The notes below the pieces were generated by a model that saw nothing but the letters and a program-made list of their open reading frames with translations, did no database searches and was not told the origin of the DNA. A stretch of DNA of 64,000 nt from Corynebacterium pygosceleis (GTDB lineage Bacteria; Actinomycetota; Actinomycetes; Mycobacteriales; Mycobacteriaceae): assembly GCF_016595275.2 (NCBI RefSeq), contig NZ_JAENIQ020000002.1:496001-560000 (forward strand). The letters are read 5' to 3'. Every line of letters starts with the position of its first letter. The first letter of the stretch is position 1. Positions 21,770-32,753 of the stretch are shown in pieces. The position numbers and the translations under genes are program-made.

Positions 21770-22030
21770 TCAGCGCTGGACGAGATAAGCCGAGTCGACG
21801 CGGCCGTGACGTGAACACACCGCGTCCCATCCGTCGGGGCGTACCTGCACGACCATGCGACGACCGCAGATCTGGCAGTACCGGGGGGCCTCCAGCCCGG
21901 CGCGTGCGGAGGGCGACAACCGTATCTCCTCCCCCTCGCTGATGCACTGACCGGTGTTGGGGTGGTAGATCGGCGCGGCACCCGTCATGAGCGCCTCCAG
22001 AAGGTCGTTGTTGTCCGCTGCGCGGGCCAT
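21770..22030 (-). CDS. bsaP: Biotin synthase auxiliary protein (BsaP-like)
   Basis: An 86-residue protein directly downstream of bioB (24-bp gap). It has a paired cysteine motif, CQICGRRM, and a third cysteine in [12 protein letters not shown], consistent with binding a metal or Fe-S cluster. [11 protein letters not shown] supplies a further cysteine. Size, cysteine pattern and position match the actinobacterial small protein reported as needed for BioB activity. I infer the same helper role here. Confidence 0.78.
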   Translation of the reverse strand: MARAADNNDLLEALMTGAAPIYHPNTGQCISEGEEIRLSPSARAGLEAPRYCQICGRRMVVQVRPDGWDAVCSRHGRVDSAYLVQR

Positions 22031-22054
22031 GGCTCCAGGTCTCCGGGTTCTCTT

Positions 22055-23092
22055 CTAGCAGGTGGAGTTCAGTGCCTTGATCGGCAGCCGAAGTTTACCC
22101 ATCATCTCGAGGTCCTGCTCCTGTGGGCGTCCCAGGGTGGTGAGGTAGTTGCCCACGATGATGGCGTTGATGCCCCCGAGGAGTCCCTGTTCCGCGCCCA
22201 GGTCGCCGAGGGTCAGTTCGCGACCACCCGCGAAACGCAGGATCGTCTTCGGCAGCGCGAGACGGAACGCACCGATCGCGCGCAGCGCATCCTGGGCGGG
22301 CATGACCTCGTAGTCCGCGAACGGGGTTCCGGGGCGCGGATCGAGGAAATTCATCGGCACCTCCGTCGGATCGAGGGCCGCGAGGTCCTGGGCGAACTCG
22401 GCACGCTGTTCGAGTGTCTCACCCATGCCGAGAATTCCGCCGCAGCAGACCTCCATGCCCGCCTCCTTGACCATCCTGAGGGTGTCCCGGCGGGTCTCCC
22501 AGGAGTGGGTCGTGACAACCTGCGGGAAGAAGGACCGGGCGGTCTCCAGGTTGTGGTTGTAGCGGTGCACGCCGGCGGCGGCGAGACGGTCGACCTGTTC
22601 CTGCGTGAGGATCCCCACGGAGGCCGCGACCTCGATGTCCACCTCCGATTTGATCGCGGCGACGGCCTGCTCCAGCTGTGAGAGGAGGCGCTCGTCCGGT
22701 CCCTTGACGGCGGCGACGATGCAGAACTCGGTGGCTCCCGTCTTCTGGGTCTGTTTCGCGGCTTCGACGAGTGCGGGGATGTCGAGCCACGCGGAGCGGA
22801 CGGGGGACTCGAAGAGTCCGGACTGCGAGCAGAAGTGGCAGTCCTCCGGGCACCCGCCGGTCTTCAGGGAGATGATGCCCTCCATCTCCACCTCTTCACC
22901 GCACCACTTCAGCCGGACCTGGTGGGCGAGTTCGAGCAGCTCCGGCAACCGGTCGTCCGGTAGCTTCAGCACGGCGAGAGTCTCGTCCCCGTCGAGGCCG
23001 ACCCCACCGTCGAGGACCTTCTTCCGGGCGACCTCGAGAATGTCGTCCTGCGCTCGCTCGGACACGTCATTGCCGATGGTTGCCTTGGTCAT
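22055..23092 (-). CDS. bioB: Biotin synthase
   Basis: Radical-SAM enzyme that inserts sulfur into dethiobiotin. The frame is open upstream, but the ATG at 23092 has AGGAGG 8 nt ahead and gives 345 residues beginning MTKATIGND. The radical-SAM cluster motif is [10 protein letters not shown] near residue 75. [13 protein letters not shown] and [13 protein letters not shown] are typical of BioB, and the auxiliary-cluster arginine lies in the C-terminal half ([10 protein letters not shown]). The upstream region carries a BioQ-type palindrome. The product probably works with BsaP encoded just downstream. Confidence 0.96.
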   Translation of the reverse strand: MTKATIGNDVSERAQDDILEVARKKVLDGGVGLDGDETLAVLKLPDDRLPELLELAHQVRLKWCGEEVEMEGIISLKTGGCPEDCHFCSQSGLFESPVRSAWLDIPALVEAAKQTQKTGATEFCIVAAVKGPDERLLSQLEQAVAAIKSEVDIEVAASVGILTQEQVDRLAAAGVHRYNHNLETARSFFPQVVTTHSWETRRDTLRMVKEAGMEVCCGGILGMGETLEQRAEFAQDLAALDPTEVPMNFLDPRPGTPFADYEVMPAQDALRAIGAFRLALPKTILRFAGGRELTLGDLGAEQGLLGGINAIIVGNYLTTLGRPQEQDLEMMGKLRLPIKALNSTC

Positions 23093-23188
23093 GGGTCGGT
23101 CCTCCTGGGGGATGGGCTCCGGACGGGGTTCCGGGGCCTCGTCAAGCTCGGGCTGGTTGTTGTCGGAGAACCAGGTTACCGGCCCGGC

Positions 23189-23201
23189 TGAACAGTGTTC
23201 A
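23189..23201 (-). promoter_or_regulatory. BioQ-type operator upstream of bioB
   Basis: TGAACAGTGTTCA is a perfect 5+3+5 palindrome 97 nt before the bioB start. It matches the corynebacterial BioQ box (TGAAC-N3-GTTAC) in both half-sites except one base. A bioQ-like gene lies 1.2 kb away, which strengthens the call. Confidence 0.8.
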
Positions 23202-23275
23202 AGAAACCGTCGCGGCAGTTCCCCGACTGACCCGATCCGGGGGTACACTCCACCACGAACACACAGGCATGAGAG

Positions 23276-23314
23276 AACCCCGCCCGGGGAACCCCTGAGG
23301 GCCCGGACGGGGTT
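23276..23314 (-). terminator. Terminator after the Ser/Thr-rich lipoprotein gene
   Basis: AACCCCG pairs with CGGGGTT, and an inner CCGGG pairs with CCCGG with one mismatch between. It lies about 80 nt after the stop at 23394 and upstream of the bioB operator. Confidence 0.5.
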
Positions 23315-23393
23315 TCGGCGGATGGCCGCCGAAGACACCGTGTCCCCGGACAACACAACCGTCGCCGGACGGAAGCACGGTGCACCGCGACCG

Positions 23394-24107
23394 TCAGTCG
23401 CACAGCTTCCAGGCGCCGCCTTCCTTCATGAAGCGCATGGTTCCGGTGTCGACACGGTCACCGGCACTGGCGGTCACCGTAGCGGAGGCCGTGTTCCCCT
23501 CGACCATGATGTCGGTGACACTCTTGACCTCGGCCTTCCGGCCCTGCAGCTCAGGGATCAGCTCCATCGGGATGTCCGGAAGTTCGTTCAGGTCATAGGC
23601 CTCACGCCCACCGTTCGCCTGGAGCGAGACACTGCACGTGTTGTCGAGGATGTTGCTCAGGTAACCCCGCAACGTCGGCGCCCACGCGACCCGCCGGACG
23701 AGATCCTCGATCGCCTGCGCCTCCTCGGGGTTCGCCGGGCGACCACCCTGAACCGGAGCAGCGGGCTTCGGGGAGGGCAGGTTCGCGGCCGCCGCGGCGA
23801 TCGCCGCAGCCTGGTCCTGCTGCGGAGCCGGGGCGGGAGCCGTCACGCTGGTCTCCTCCGACGTCGGCGCCGGGGACTCCTCGGACTCGGTGGACGTGGT
23901 GCTGCTCGTCGTGGAAGTGGAGGTCTCGGTCGATGTGGACGTCGTCGTGGACGTGGAGGGGGACGTGGACGTCGTGGATGACGTTGATGACGTGGACTCG
24001 GACGCAGCATCCTCCCCGTTCGAACCACACGCCACCATGCCCATGGAGAGCGGGGCGATCAGTGCGGCTGCTGCAATGGTCTTCTTCGCGAGACTGAGAC
24101 TCGGCAC
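23394..24107 (-). CDS. Secreted lipoprotein with a long Ser/Thr-rich linker
   Basis: The GTG at 24107 has AGGAG 8 nt ahead and gives 237 residues. The signal peptide ends in the lipobox GMVACGS. Residues of about 35-80 are almost only Ser, Thr and Glu, a wall-spanning linker and a plausible target for O-mannosylation. An Ala/Pro-rich stretch follows. The globular C-terminal domain (about residues 125-237) shows DNTCSVSLQ and ends in [14 protein letters not shown], with cysteines positioned to form a disulfide. The C-terminal domain recalls small secreted Mtb12-type antigens but the match is not firm. Function is unknown. Confidence 0.8.
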   Translation of the reverse strand: MPSLSLAKKTIAAAALIAPLSMGMVACGSNGEDAASESTSSTSSTTSTSPSTSTTTSTSTETSTSTTSSTTSTESEESPAPTSEETSVTAPAPAPQQDQAAAIAAAAANLPSPKPAAPVQGGRPANPEEAQAIEDLVRRVAWAPTLRGYLSNILDNTCSVSLQANGGREAYDLNELPDIPMELIPELQGRKAEVKSVTDIMVEGNTASATVTASAGDRVDTGTMRFMKEGGAWKLCD

Positions 24108-24210
24108 GGGTGGTACTCCTGACTAATTCTGTTGACGGCACGGAGAAAACTCCGCCCCCTGATCTGATGTTTCACAAGTTCTAGCGCCTCCACCCTAACA
24201 ACCGCATCCC

Positions 24211-24247
24211 AGATTGCCCGTTGTTTTTCCTTAAACTTGGGCAATCT
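24211..24247. repeat. Inverted repeat in the lipoprotein-bioQ intergenic region
   Basis: AGATTGCCC (24211-24219) and GGGCAATCT (24239-24247) form a perfect 9-bp inverted repeat around a 19-nt AT-rich spacer. It lies between two divergent genes in the only AT-rich part of the gap, so it may be an operator or a hairpin. No known regulator motif was recognised. Confidence 0.55.
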
Positions 24248-24390
24248 TTGACTGACCATCAGATGTGCGGCACCGAAGGGAGGCCCCTCCGTGGAGCAAA
24301 CTTACTGCGCCCTCCCACGGGCATCCACCCTGCAGCGGACGGGGCGACACCCCGGACACTCCCCCGTCGCCCGTCGCCGCCGTCGGCGGC

Positions 24391-24396
24391 TATCGT
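24391..24396 (+). promoter_or_regulatory. Probable -10 hexamer of bioQ
   Basis: TATCGT ends 6 nt before the GTG start, giving leaderless geometry. Confidence 0.5.
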
Positions 24397-24402
24397 GGCG
24401 GT

Positions 24403-25014
24403 GTGCAGTTGTCCCGTGAGTCCATCATCAGCGCCAGCCTAGAGATCGCAGACACCTACGGACTGGCGGACATGACCATGCGCCGGGTGGCCCGTCACCT
24501 CGGTGTCGCGCCCGGCGCACTGTACTGGCATTTCCCCAGTAAACAGGCGCTCATCGCCGCCATCGGACAATCCATCTGCGCCCCGGTTCTCGACGACGCC
24601 GCCGACGTCACGGACACCGACTCCGACACATGGGTGGAGGCGACCGTCGCGGTGTGCGACCGACTCCACCGTGCGCTCCTCGACCACCGGGACGGTGCGG
24701 AGATCGTCTCGGCCGCCCTGTCCGACGAAGATCTCAGGAACCGGCTGACCTCCGTGATCGCCACCGCCCTCGGCACCCGGAGCGACCTGGCCCCCGGAGA
24801 GTGCGGAACCGGGGCCGTCACACTCATGCACTTCATCATGGGGGCGACGCTCCACGAGCAGTCGGTGGCGGCCCTCCGTCTGGCGGAGGGCGTGGTCGAG
24901 AGCGGCGGGGAGGACGCGGACACCCGCGCGGAAGAGGCCGGCGCCGGGGAAACCACATTCCGGCGCGGGGTGGCGGTTGTGCTGAAGGGACTTGGCGCAC
25001 CGCAGGCTATATGA
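24403..25014 (+). CDS. bioQ: TetR-family regulator, probable biotin repressor BioQ
   Basis: The GTG at 24403 is chosen because the TetR helix-turn-helix starts at once: SRESIISASLEIADTYGLADMTM, then RRVARHLGVAPGALYWHF near residues 28-45. It gives 203 residues; an upstream extension of the frame is not protein-like. The C-terminal part is a helical ligand domain. In Corynebacterium glutamicum the TetR regulator next to glgX is BioQ, which represses biotin genes, and a BioQ-type palindrome precedes bioB here. I therefore call it BioQ. The stop codon is 9 nt before the glgX start. Confidence 0.82.
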   Translation: MQLSRESIISASLEIADTYGLADMTMRRVARHLGVAPGALYWHFPSKQALIAAIGQSICAPVLDDAADVTDTDSDTWVEATVAVCDRLHRALLDHRDGAEIVSAALSDEDLRNRLTSVIATALGTRSDLAPGECGTGAVTLMHFIMGATLHEQSVAALRLAEGVVESGGEDADTRAEEAGAGETTFRRGVAVVLKGLGAPQAI

Positions 25015-25015
25015 T
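25010..25015 (+). promoter_or_regulatory. Probable -10 hexamer of glgX
   Basis: TATGAT, close to consensus, overlaps the bioQ stop codon and ends 8 nt before the glgX ATG, suggesting a nearly leaderless glgX transcript. Confidence 0.55.
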
Positions 25016-25023
25016 TGCTCACC

Positions 25024-27339
<2,316 letters not shown>

Positions 27340-27386
27340 CCGGAACCTGATTCCGCGCACCGGCAGTATCGAGAGGTGAACCCGAC

Positions 27387-28610
27387 GTGATCATCGCAGC
27401 CCACGGCAGCACCGTCACCGTGTCCCGGGACACGGTGACGGTGCACCGCGATCCCCTGCTGACCGCACTCCACGGCCCCGGCCCGGAGATCCCGCTGGCA
27501 TCGGTCACCGGGGTCTCCGCGACCCCGGGGGACCCGGTCACCTGTGGTCTCGTCGTCCTGGAGGGACCGGGTACCGAGATCGTGTTCAGTCCCAACCAGA
27601 ACACCGAGCTCGAACAGTTCACCACCGCCCTCGAAGCGGCACTCAGCGGCGACGCCCCCACCGTGACGGTCCCCGGACTGAACTTCACCGCGGTCCACGT
27701 GGACCACGACCCCGCATGGGACACGGTCGACGCGATCGGTGTCGCCAGGGTCCGGGACGGGGTCGTCGTCGACGGCACCGGGTGGACCGGAACCGGTGAC
27801 ACCGCCCCGCTCGACGGTTTCCTCGACTACATCGGTGACGACGGGGAGATACTCGTCGCACACAACGCCTACCGGCAGATCACCGCCCTCCACCGCGCGA
27901 TACGCGGGTCCGGTGCCACCCGGCTCCCGGATCTCCCCCTCGGCTGCACACTCGCTCTCGCACGCCGGGAACGCCCCCACGACGACGACCACTCACTCGT
28001 CGGACTCTGCCGCGCCCTCGGACTCCGGGAACCGGACTCCCCCGCGGCCGCCGCCGAGGTCACCGCCCGTCTTCTCGTGCTCCTCAACGGGGACACGACC
28101 CGTGACACGGTCACCGGGATTCTCGCGGGTTCCGGCCTGACCCCCGGACGGTCCGGTGGTGAGCGGGTGTGGCCCGTCCTGGACACGGTGCCGGAGCCCC
28201 CCGCGCAACCCGCCCCCTCACGTCGGGGCGGAGAGCGCGGGAAAACCGGGCGCCCCGTCCCCTGGGCGAAGGTCGCCGTCCCCGACACCGTCCCGGAACC
28301 GAACCCGGACGCCGACCGCGACGGACTGCTCTACGGTCAGAACGTGACCCTGTCCGGGGACTTCGGCCCCTTCGACAAGGGCCAGCTCTGGCAGCGGATC
28401 GCGGATGCCGGCGCAACGGTCGGGAAGAACGTGACCAGGAAGACCACCGTCCTCGTCTGCGGCGAGTGGGGGAAACCGACCTCGAAACAGAAACGCGCCG
28501 AGGAACTGATGGAGAAGGGGCAGGACATAGCGCTCTGGTCCGCGGAACAGCTCTACACGACGCTGGGCCTCGATCCCGCGGAGGAAGAGGACGTGCAGCC
28601 ACCGTTCTGA
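27387..28610 (+). CDS. Degenerate DnaQ-type exonuclease fold protein with C-terminal BRCT domain
   Basis: A 407-residue protein in three parts: an N-terminal beta-rich domain (about 1-90), an exonuclease-like domain (about 98-235) and a BRCT domain (about 313-393) with VTLSGDFGPFDKGQLWQRI and TTVLVCGEWGKPTSKQKRAEEL. The exonuclease fold is recognisable from TAVHVDHD, ILVAHNAYRQITALHRA and SLVGLCRALGL. However, the DxE catalytic pair is H104 and D106, the next aspartate is Q164, and the HxxxxD segment is replaced by SPAAAAE. It is therefore probably not a nuclease but a DNA-binding or scaffolding protein; BRCT domains bind phosphopeptides or DNA ends. It lies between glgX and treY without obvious link to sugars. 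Confidence 0.75.
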   Translation: MIIAAHGSTVTVSRDTVTVHRDPLLTALHGPGPEIPLASVTGVSATPGDPVTCGLVVLEGPGTEIVFSPNQNTELEQFTTALEAALSGDAPTVTVPGLNFTAVHVDHDPAWDTVDAIGVARVRDGVVVDGTGWTGTGDTAPLDGFLDYIGDDGEILVAHNAYRQITALHRAIRGSGATRLPDLPLGCTLALARRERPHDDDHSLVGLCRALGLREPDSPAAAAEVTARLLVLLNGDTTRDTVTGILAGSGLTPGRSGGERVWPVLDTVPEPPAQPAPSRRGGERGKTGRPVPWAKVAVPDTVPEPNPDADRDGLLYGQNVTLSGDFGPFDKGQLWQRIADAGATVGKNVTRKTTVLVCGEWGKPTSKQKRAEELMEKGQDIALWSAEQLYTTLGLDPAEEEDVQPPF

Positions 28611-29005
28611 TCTCCCATCCCCGGGAATCCGGGGCCCGGTCAGGAGGTCAGACCGGATGTGGGTGTCATGCCCCCACACCGTCCCCGGTTCCGCCCCGCC
28701 GGGGATCCCCGGCGCGGCACCCGCGTGTTTCGCCCCGTGTCCCGACGAACTCCGTGCGGTGTCCGGCACCGCTCCCCCGTCTGCCGGACCGGGTCGACGG
28801 GCGGGTTCGGGCGCGATCGGTCCCGCTCCGATCCGGTGGAACGCCGGCTTCCCCCGCAGCTCCGGAGTTGATCCGCCGGCACCGGCCGCCACCGACTGCC
28901 GTCTTCCCCGGCTGCACCTCCGCCACGGGTGCGCCGTCGACGGCGCGGGTTACAGTGGTGGCGCATGGACCTGTGCCCGTGAACAGTGACCAACCCAGGA
29001 GAATC
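28611..29005 (+). other. Intergenic region before treY, no gene seen
   Basis: This 395-bp stretch holds no reading frame with a ribosome site or recognisable protein. A compact hairpin CCCCGG-GAAT-CCGGGG at 28619-28634 could end the upstream transcript. The treY ribosome site lies at the right end. A promoter is expected here but no clear -10/-35 pair was identified. Confidence 0.5.
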
Positions 29006-31534
29006 ATGACCCGCCGTCCCATCACCGCCACCTACCGACTGCAGCTGCGTGGGCCCGAGGCCGATCCGTCCGGCCGGGCGTTCGGTTTCGCCGAGGCAGA
29101 AGCGGTGGTTCCCTATCTCGCGGAACTGGGCGTCAGCCACCTCTACCTGTCCCCCATCCTCACCGCCCCCGCGCATTCGACGCACTCCTATGACGTCACC
29201 GATCCGACCGAGATCAATCCGGCGTTCGGCGGTATCGCCGGGCTGCGGAGCCTCGCGGACACCGCCCGCGGACACGGTCTCGGAATCATCATCGACATCG
29301 TCCCGAATCATCTGGGGGTCGACGATCCGCGCGAGAACCCCTGGTGGTGGGATGTTCTGAAACTCGGTCGGGACAGTGAGTACGAGAGCTACTTCGACAT
29401 CGACTGGCACGACGACAACGGGGCCGGCGGGAAGCTCGGTCTGCCGGTTCTCGGCGCGGAGGGTGACGAGGACAAACTCACCCTGGACGAGGTCGACGGC
29501 GAGACCGTCCTGCGCTACTACGACAACGTGTTCCCCGTGCGTCCCGGTACCGGGGACGCCGGCGACCCGGCAGCCGTCCATGACGCCCAGAGCTACCGGC
29601 TGATGTACTGGAAGTCCGGCATCATCGGCTACCGCCGTTTCTTCTCCGTCAACGGGTTGGCCGGTGTCCGCCAGGAGGATCCGGTGGTGTTCGAGCACAC
29701 CCACCGGGTGCTGTCCCGTCTGATCGCCGAGGATCTCATCGACGGGGTCCGTGTGGACCACCCGGACGGCCTGTCCGACCCCTTCTCCTACCTCGGCCGG
29801 CTCCGCGCCCTCATCGGCGACGACCGGTGGCTCGTCGTCGAGAAGATCCTCGGTGTCGACGAGCCCCTCGATCCGCGTCTCGCGGTCGACGGCACGACCG
29901 GCTACGACGCACTGCGGGAACTCGACGGTGTCTTCATCTCCCGTGAGGCCGAGGACGCACTGTCGATGCTCGCCATGCAGCAGTCGGGGTCCGCCTGGGA
30001 CGAGGCCGCGGTCACCGCCACCGAGCAGGCCCTGAAACGCTCCGTCGCCGCCGATGAACTCGCCGCCGAGGTCCGCCGTCTCGCCCGGGCCGTGCGGCGC
30101 GACAACTTCTCCACGGCCGGCGACGGGGTCAGCGAACGGATGCTGACGGACACGATCATCGAACTCGTCGCCGCCATGCCCGTCTACCGGGCCGACTACA
30201 TCTCCCTGTCCCGTGTCACCGCCTCCGTCGTGGCGGAGATGACCCGTCGGTTCCCCTCGAGGCGTGACGCCCTCGACCTCATCACCGCGGGCCTCCTCGC
30301 CGACGGTGAGGCCGCGGTCCGTTTCGCCCAGGTGTGCGGCGCCGTGATGGCCAAGGGGGTGGAGGACACGACGTTCTACCGGGCCTGCCGTCTCGTCGCA
30401 CTCCAGGAGGTCGGTGGGGCACCGGGACGTTTCGGTGTCGGTCCCGCCGAGTTCCACCTGCTCCAGCAGGAACGCAGCGTGCTGTGGCCCCGGACCATGA
30501 CGACCCTGTCCACCCACGACACGAAGCGCGGAGAGGACGTCCGGGCCCGGATCATCGAGGTCACCGATGCCCCCGGCGAATTCGCGGAGATGGTCCGTGA
30601 GGTCACGGCGATCACTCCCCCGCCGGACGGTGCCACCGGGCACTTCCTGCTGCAGAACCTCATCGGGGTGTGGCCCGCGGACGGGGAGATGACGGATGCG
30701 GTGCGGGAGCGTTTCCACGCCTACGCCACCAAGGCCGTCCGCGAGGCCGGTGTCCACACCACCTGGACGGATGTGGACGAGGGCTTCGAGCAGTCCGTGT
30801 CGGACTGGATCGACGCGCTCTGCTCCGGCCCCGCCACCGAACGTATCGCGGCATACGTCGGGCCGATCGCTGCCGCCGCGGTGCAGATCACCCTCGGCAG
30901 GAAGCTGCTGCAACTGATCGGTCCGGGCATCCCGGACGTGTACCAGGGCACCGAGTTCCTCGATGATTCACTGGTCGACCCGGACAACCGACGTTTCGTC
31001 GACTACACGGCACGGAGTCAGACGCTCTCACTGCTGTCGACCGCACCGGACCCCGTCGCCGCGGTCTGTGAGTCGGCGGTCGCCGCCGGTGTCGCGGTCC
31101 CCGCACACGTCGCCGGAGACGATCTCGAGATCACCCCGGAGGAGGCCGGAGAGACGTACCCGCATCTGCGGGTCCGGGCGGACATGGCGAAACAGGCCGT
31201 CGTCCACGCGGCGCTGAAGGTACGGCGTGAGGAACCCGCCTCCTTCGTCGGGGGCGACTATCAGGCGGTGTTCGCGGTGGGGCCGGCGGAGTCCCACGTC
31301 GTCGGCATCGCACGTGGTCCGGAACAACGGGACGTGCACGTGATCGCCCTCGCCGTCCGTCGTCCCCTCCGCCTGGCGGCGTCCGGAGGGTGGCGGCACA
31401 CCACGATCAGTCTCCCGGAGGGGGTCTGGAAGGACCGCCTGACGGGCAGGACATTCTCCGGGGCGCAGGAGGCCGCTGACCTCTTCGCGCTCCTTCCCGC
31501 GGCACTGCTCGTCCGGGTGGACGGGGAGAGCTGA
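29006..31534 (+). CDS. treY: Maltooligosyltrehalose synthase
   Basis: Rearranges the reducing-end alpha-1,4 bond of maltooligosaccharides to alpha,alpha-1,1, giving maltooligosyltrehalose. The ATG at 29006 follows AGGAGA and starts MTRRPITATYRLQL, the typical TreY start; the frame is open upstream without homology. The 842-residue length is normal for this long GH13 member. Motifs include SHLYLSPILTAPAHSTHSYDV, DIVPNHLGVDD, DGVRVDHPDGLSDP, VVEKIL with the acid/base, and LSTHDTKRGEDVRAR. Its stop overlaps the next start by 1 nt (TGATG). The partner TreZ is encoded at 34096. Confidence 0.95.
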   Translation: MTRRPITATYRLQLRGPEADPSGRAFGFAEAEAVVPYLAELGVSHLYLSPILTAPAHSTHSYDVTDPTEINPAFGGIAGLRSLADTARGHGLGIIIDIVPNHLGVDDPRENPWWWDVLKLGRDSEYESYFDIDWHDDNGAGGKLGLPVLGAEGDEDKLTLDEVDGETVLRYYDNVFPVRPGTGDAGDPAAVHDAQSYRLMYWKSGIIGYRRFFSVNGLAGVRQEDPVVFEHTHRVLSRLIAEDLIDGVRVDHPDGLSDPFSYLGRLRALIGDDRWLVVEKILGVDEPLDPRLAVDGTTGYDALRELDGVFISREAEDALSMLAMQQSGSAWDEAAVTATEQALKRSVAADELAAEVRRLARAVRRDNFSTAGDGVSERMLTDTIIELVAAMPVYRADYISLSRVTASVVAEMTRRFPSRRDALDLITAGLLADGEAAVRFAQVCGAVMAKGVEDTTFYRACRLVALQEVGGAPGRFGVGPAEFHLLQQERSVLWPRTMTTLSTHDTKRGEDVRARIIEVTDAPGEFAEMVREVTAITPPPDGATGHFLLQNLIGVWPADGEMTDAVRERFHAYATKAVREAGVHTTWTDVDEGFEQSVSDWIDALCSGPATERIAAYVGPIAAAAVQITLGRKLLQLIGPGIPDVYQGTEFLDDSLVDPDNRRFVDYTARSQTLSLLSTAPDPVAAVCESAVAAGVAVPAHVAGDDLEITPEEAGETYPHLRVRADMAKQAVVHAALKVRREEPASFVGGDYQAVFAVGPAESHVVGIARGPEQRDVHVIALAVRRPLRLAASGGWRHTTISLPEGVWKDRLTGRTFSGAQEAADLFALLPAALLVRVDGES

Positions 31535-32547
31535 TGGGTGAGCAGAACAGACGGATCTCGGCGCTCGGCCAGCGGTACGCGGAGTGGGTCCGTCTGCATC
31601 CGCACGCGGCGACGGAGTTCCGGGATGTCATCGAGGAACTGCTCGCCGAAGCCGGTGTGACCTATGACCGGGTGTCCGTACGCGTCAAGGAGTGGCGTTC
31701 CCTGAAGGCAAAGGCCTACAAGACGGACGACACCGGAAAACCGGTGTACCCCGATCCGTGGGCCGACATCCACGATGTTCTCGGTGTCCGGGTGACGGTG
31801 TACCACTCCACGGAGATCCCCCAGGTGATCAGCGTGCTTCGGGAGGCGTTCACCGTCCACCGGTCGGTGGACAAGACCGCCGAGACCCGCGTGTCCGGAT
31901 CCTTCGGTTACGGTTCGCACCACCTGATCGTCGGGGTCGAGGGCACCAGTGACGCCGCCGCTGAGCTGAACGCGTACACGGGGCTGCGGTTCGAGGTTCA
32001 GGTCCGTACCGTGCTGCAGCACGCGTGGGCGGAATTCGAGCATGACATCCGGTACAAGGGCGGCGGGAAGACCCTGGACCCCCGGGTAGACAGGGCGTTC
32101 ACCCTGACCGCCGGGCTGATCGAGCTCGCCGACCAGCAGTTCGACATGATCGCCTCGATCCAGGGAGATGCCCCGGGTGAGGCGGGTGATGTCGAGCTGT
32201 CCGCGGAAACTCTCCCCGGGGTGCTCGCGGTGCTGGTCGGCAACAGATTCCCCCGGTCCAAGTCGGAGTACTACGTATGGTTGGAGGAGATCCTCGCGGC
32301 GAACGGCATCACCACGGTCGGGGAACTGAAACGTCTCCTGGACGACTCCGACATCGACGCGGTGCAGCGGTCCATGCGGTACCGGTTCACCCCCGGCCAG
32401 GTGCGGATCATCGATGATCTGCTTCTGCGCCGTTTCGGCGGGGATCACATCGCGAGAACAAAAAAGACGGGCAACCGTGCGGCGAGCCGGGCCGCACGAC
32501 TCAGACAACGGCTTAAGGTAATGGAAGCTGATCACATCATCGGCTGA
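31534..32547 (+). CDS. relP: RelA/SpoT-domain protein, RelP-type small alarmone synthetase homologue
   Basis: A 337-residue protein with a (p)ppGpp synthetase domain in the first 210 residues and no hydrolase domain. Present are the ATP-binding RVKEWRSLKAKAYK (R50, K52, S56), DVLGVRVTVY, and the catalytic FEVQVRTVLQHAWAEFEHDIRYK with E154. In the GYRS-H segment the arginine is glycine (GYGSHHLIV, G127). A C-terminal helical extension of about 100 residues follows. It is translationally coupled to treY. A homologue in C. glutamicum was reported inactive as a synthetase, so activity here is open. Confidence 0.82.
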   Translation: MGEQNRRISALGQRYAEWVRLHPHAATEFRDVIEELLAEAGVTYDRVSVRVKEWRSLKAKAYKTDDTGKPVYPDPWADIHDVLGVRVTVYHSTEIPQVISVLREAFTVHRSVDKTAETRVSGSFGYGSHHLIVGVEGTSDAAAELNAYTGLRFEVQVRTVLQHAWAEFEHDIRYKGGGKTLDPRVDRAFTLTAGLIELADQQFDMIASIQGDAPGEAGDVELSAETLPGVLAVLVGNRFPRSKSEYYVWLEEILAANGITTVGELKRLLDDSDIDAVQRSMRYRFTPGQVRIIDDLLLRRFGGDHIARTKKTGNRAASRAARLRQRLKVMEADHIIG

Positions 32548-32607
32548 CCCGGCACCCACTGCCACGACGACACCGCAGAACCCTGCGGCATCGGATACAA
32601 GGAGTAG

Positions 32608-32736
32608 ATGAAGACCATGAGTTCCATCCAGAATTTCCCCGACCTCGCCGACGCCGTCCACGTGTGGGCGCTCTCCGTCGCGGACTTCTTCCGCGGATTC
32701 GGCGTCAACTTCCCGCCCGCGGGCTCCGGCATGTGA
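32608..32736 (+). CDS. Candidate small protein after relP
   Basis: A 42-codon frame starting ATG at 32608 directly after AAGGAGTAG; a second ATG lies three codons later. The peptide reads MKTMSSIQNFPDLADAVHVW and continues with an aromatic, Gly- and Pro-rich end. It has no signal peptide and a moderately amphipathic middle. Corynebacterial small outer-membrane porins are similarly short and unsignalled, but I see no specific similarity. The good ribosome site and high third-position GC support expression. Confidence 0.4.
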   Translation: MKTMSSIQNFPDLADAVHVWALSVADFFRGFGVNFPPAGSGM

Positions 32737-32753
32737 CCTTCGGTGTGAGGTGA

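Noticed and set aside
28640..30913. A 757-codon minus-strand frame opposite treY
   Set aside because: Shadow of treY with typical antisense composition; treY itself has all catalytic motifs.
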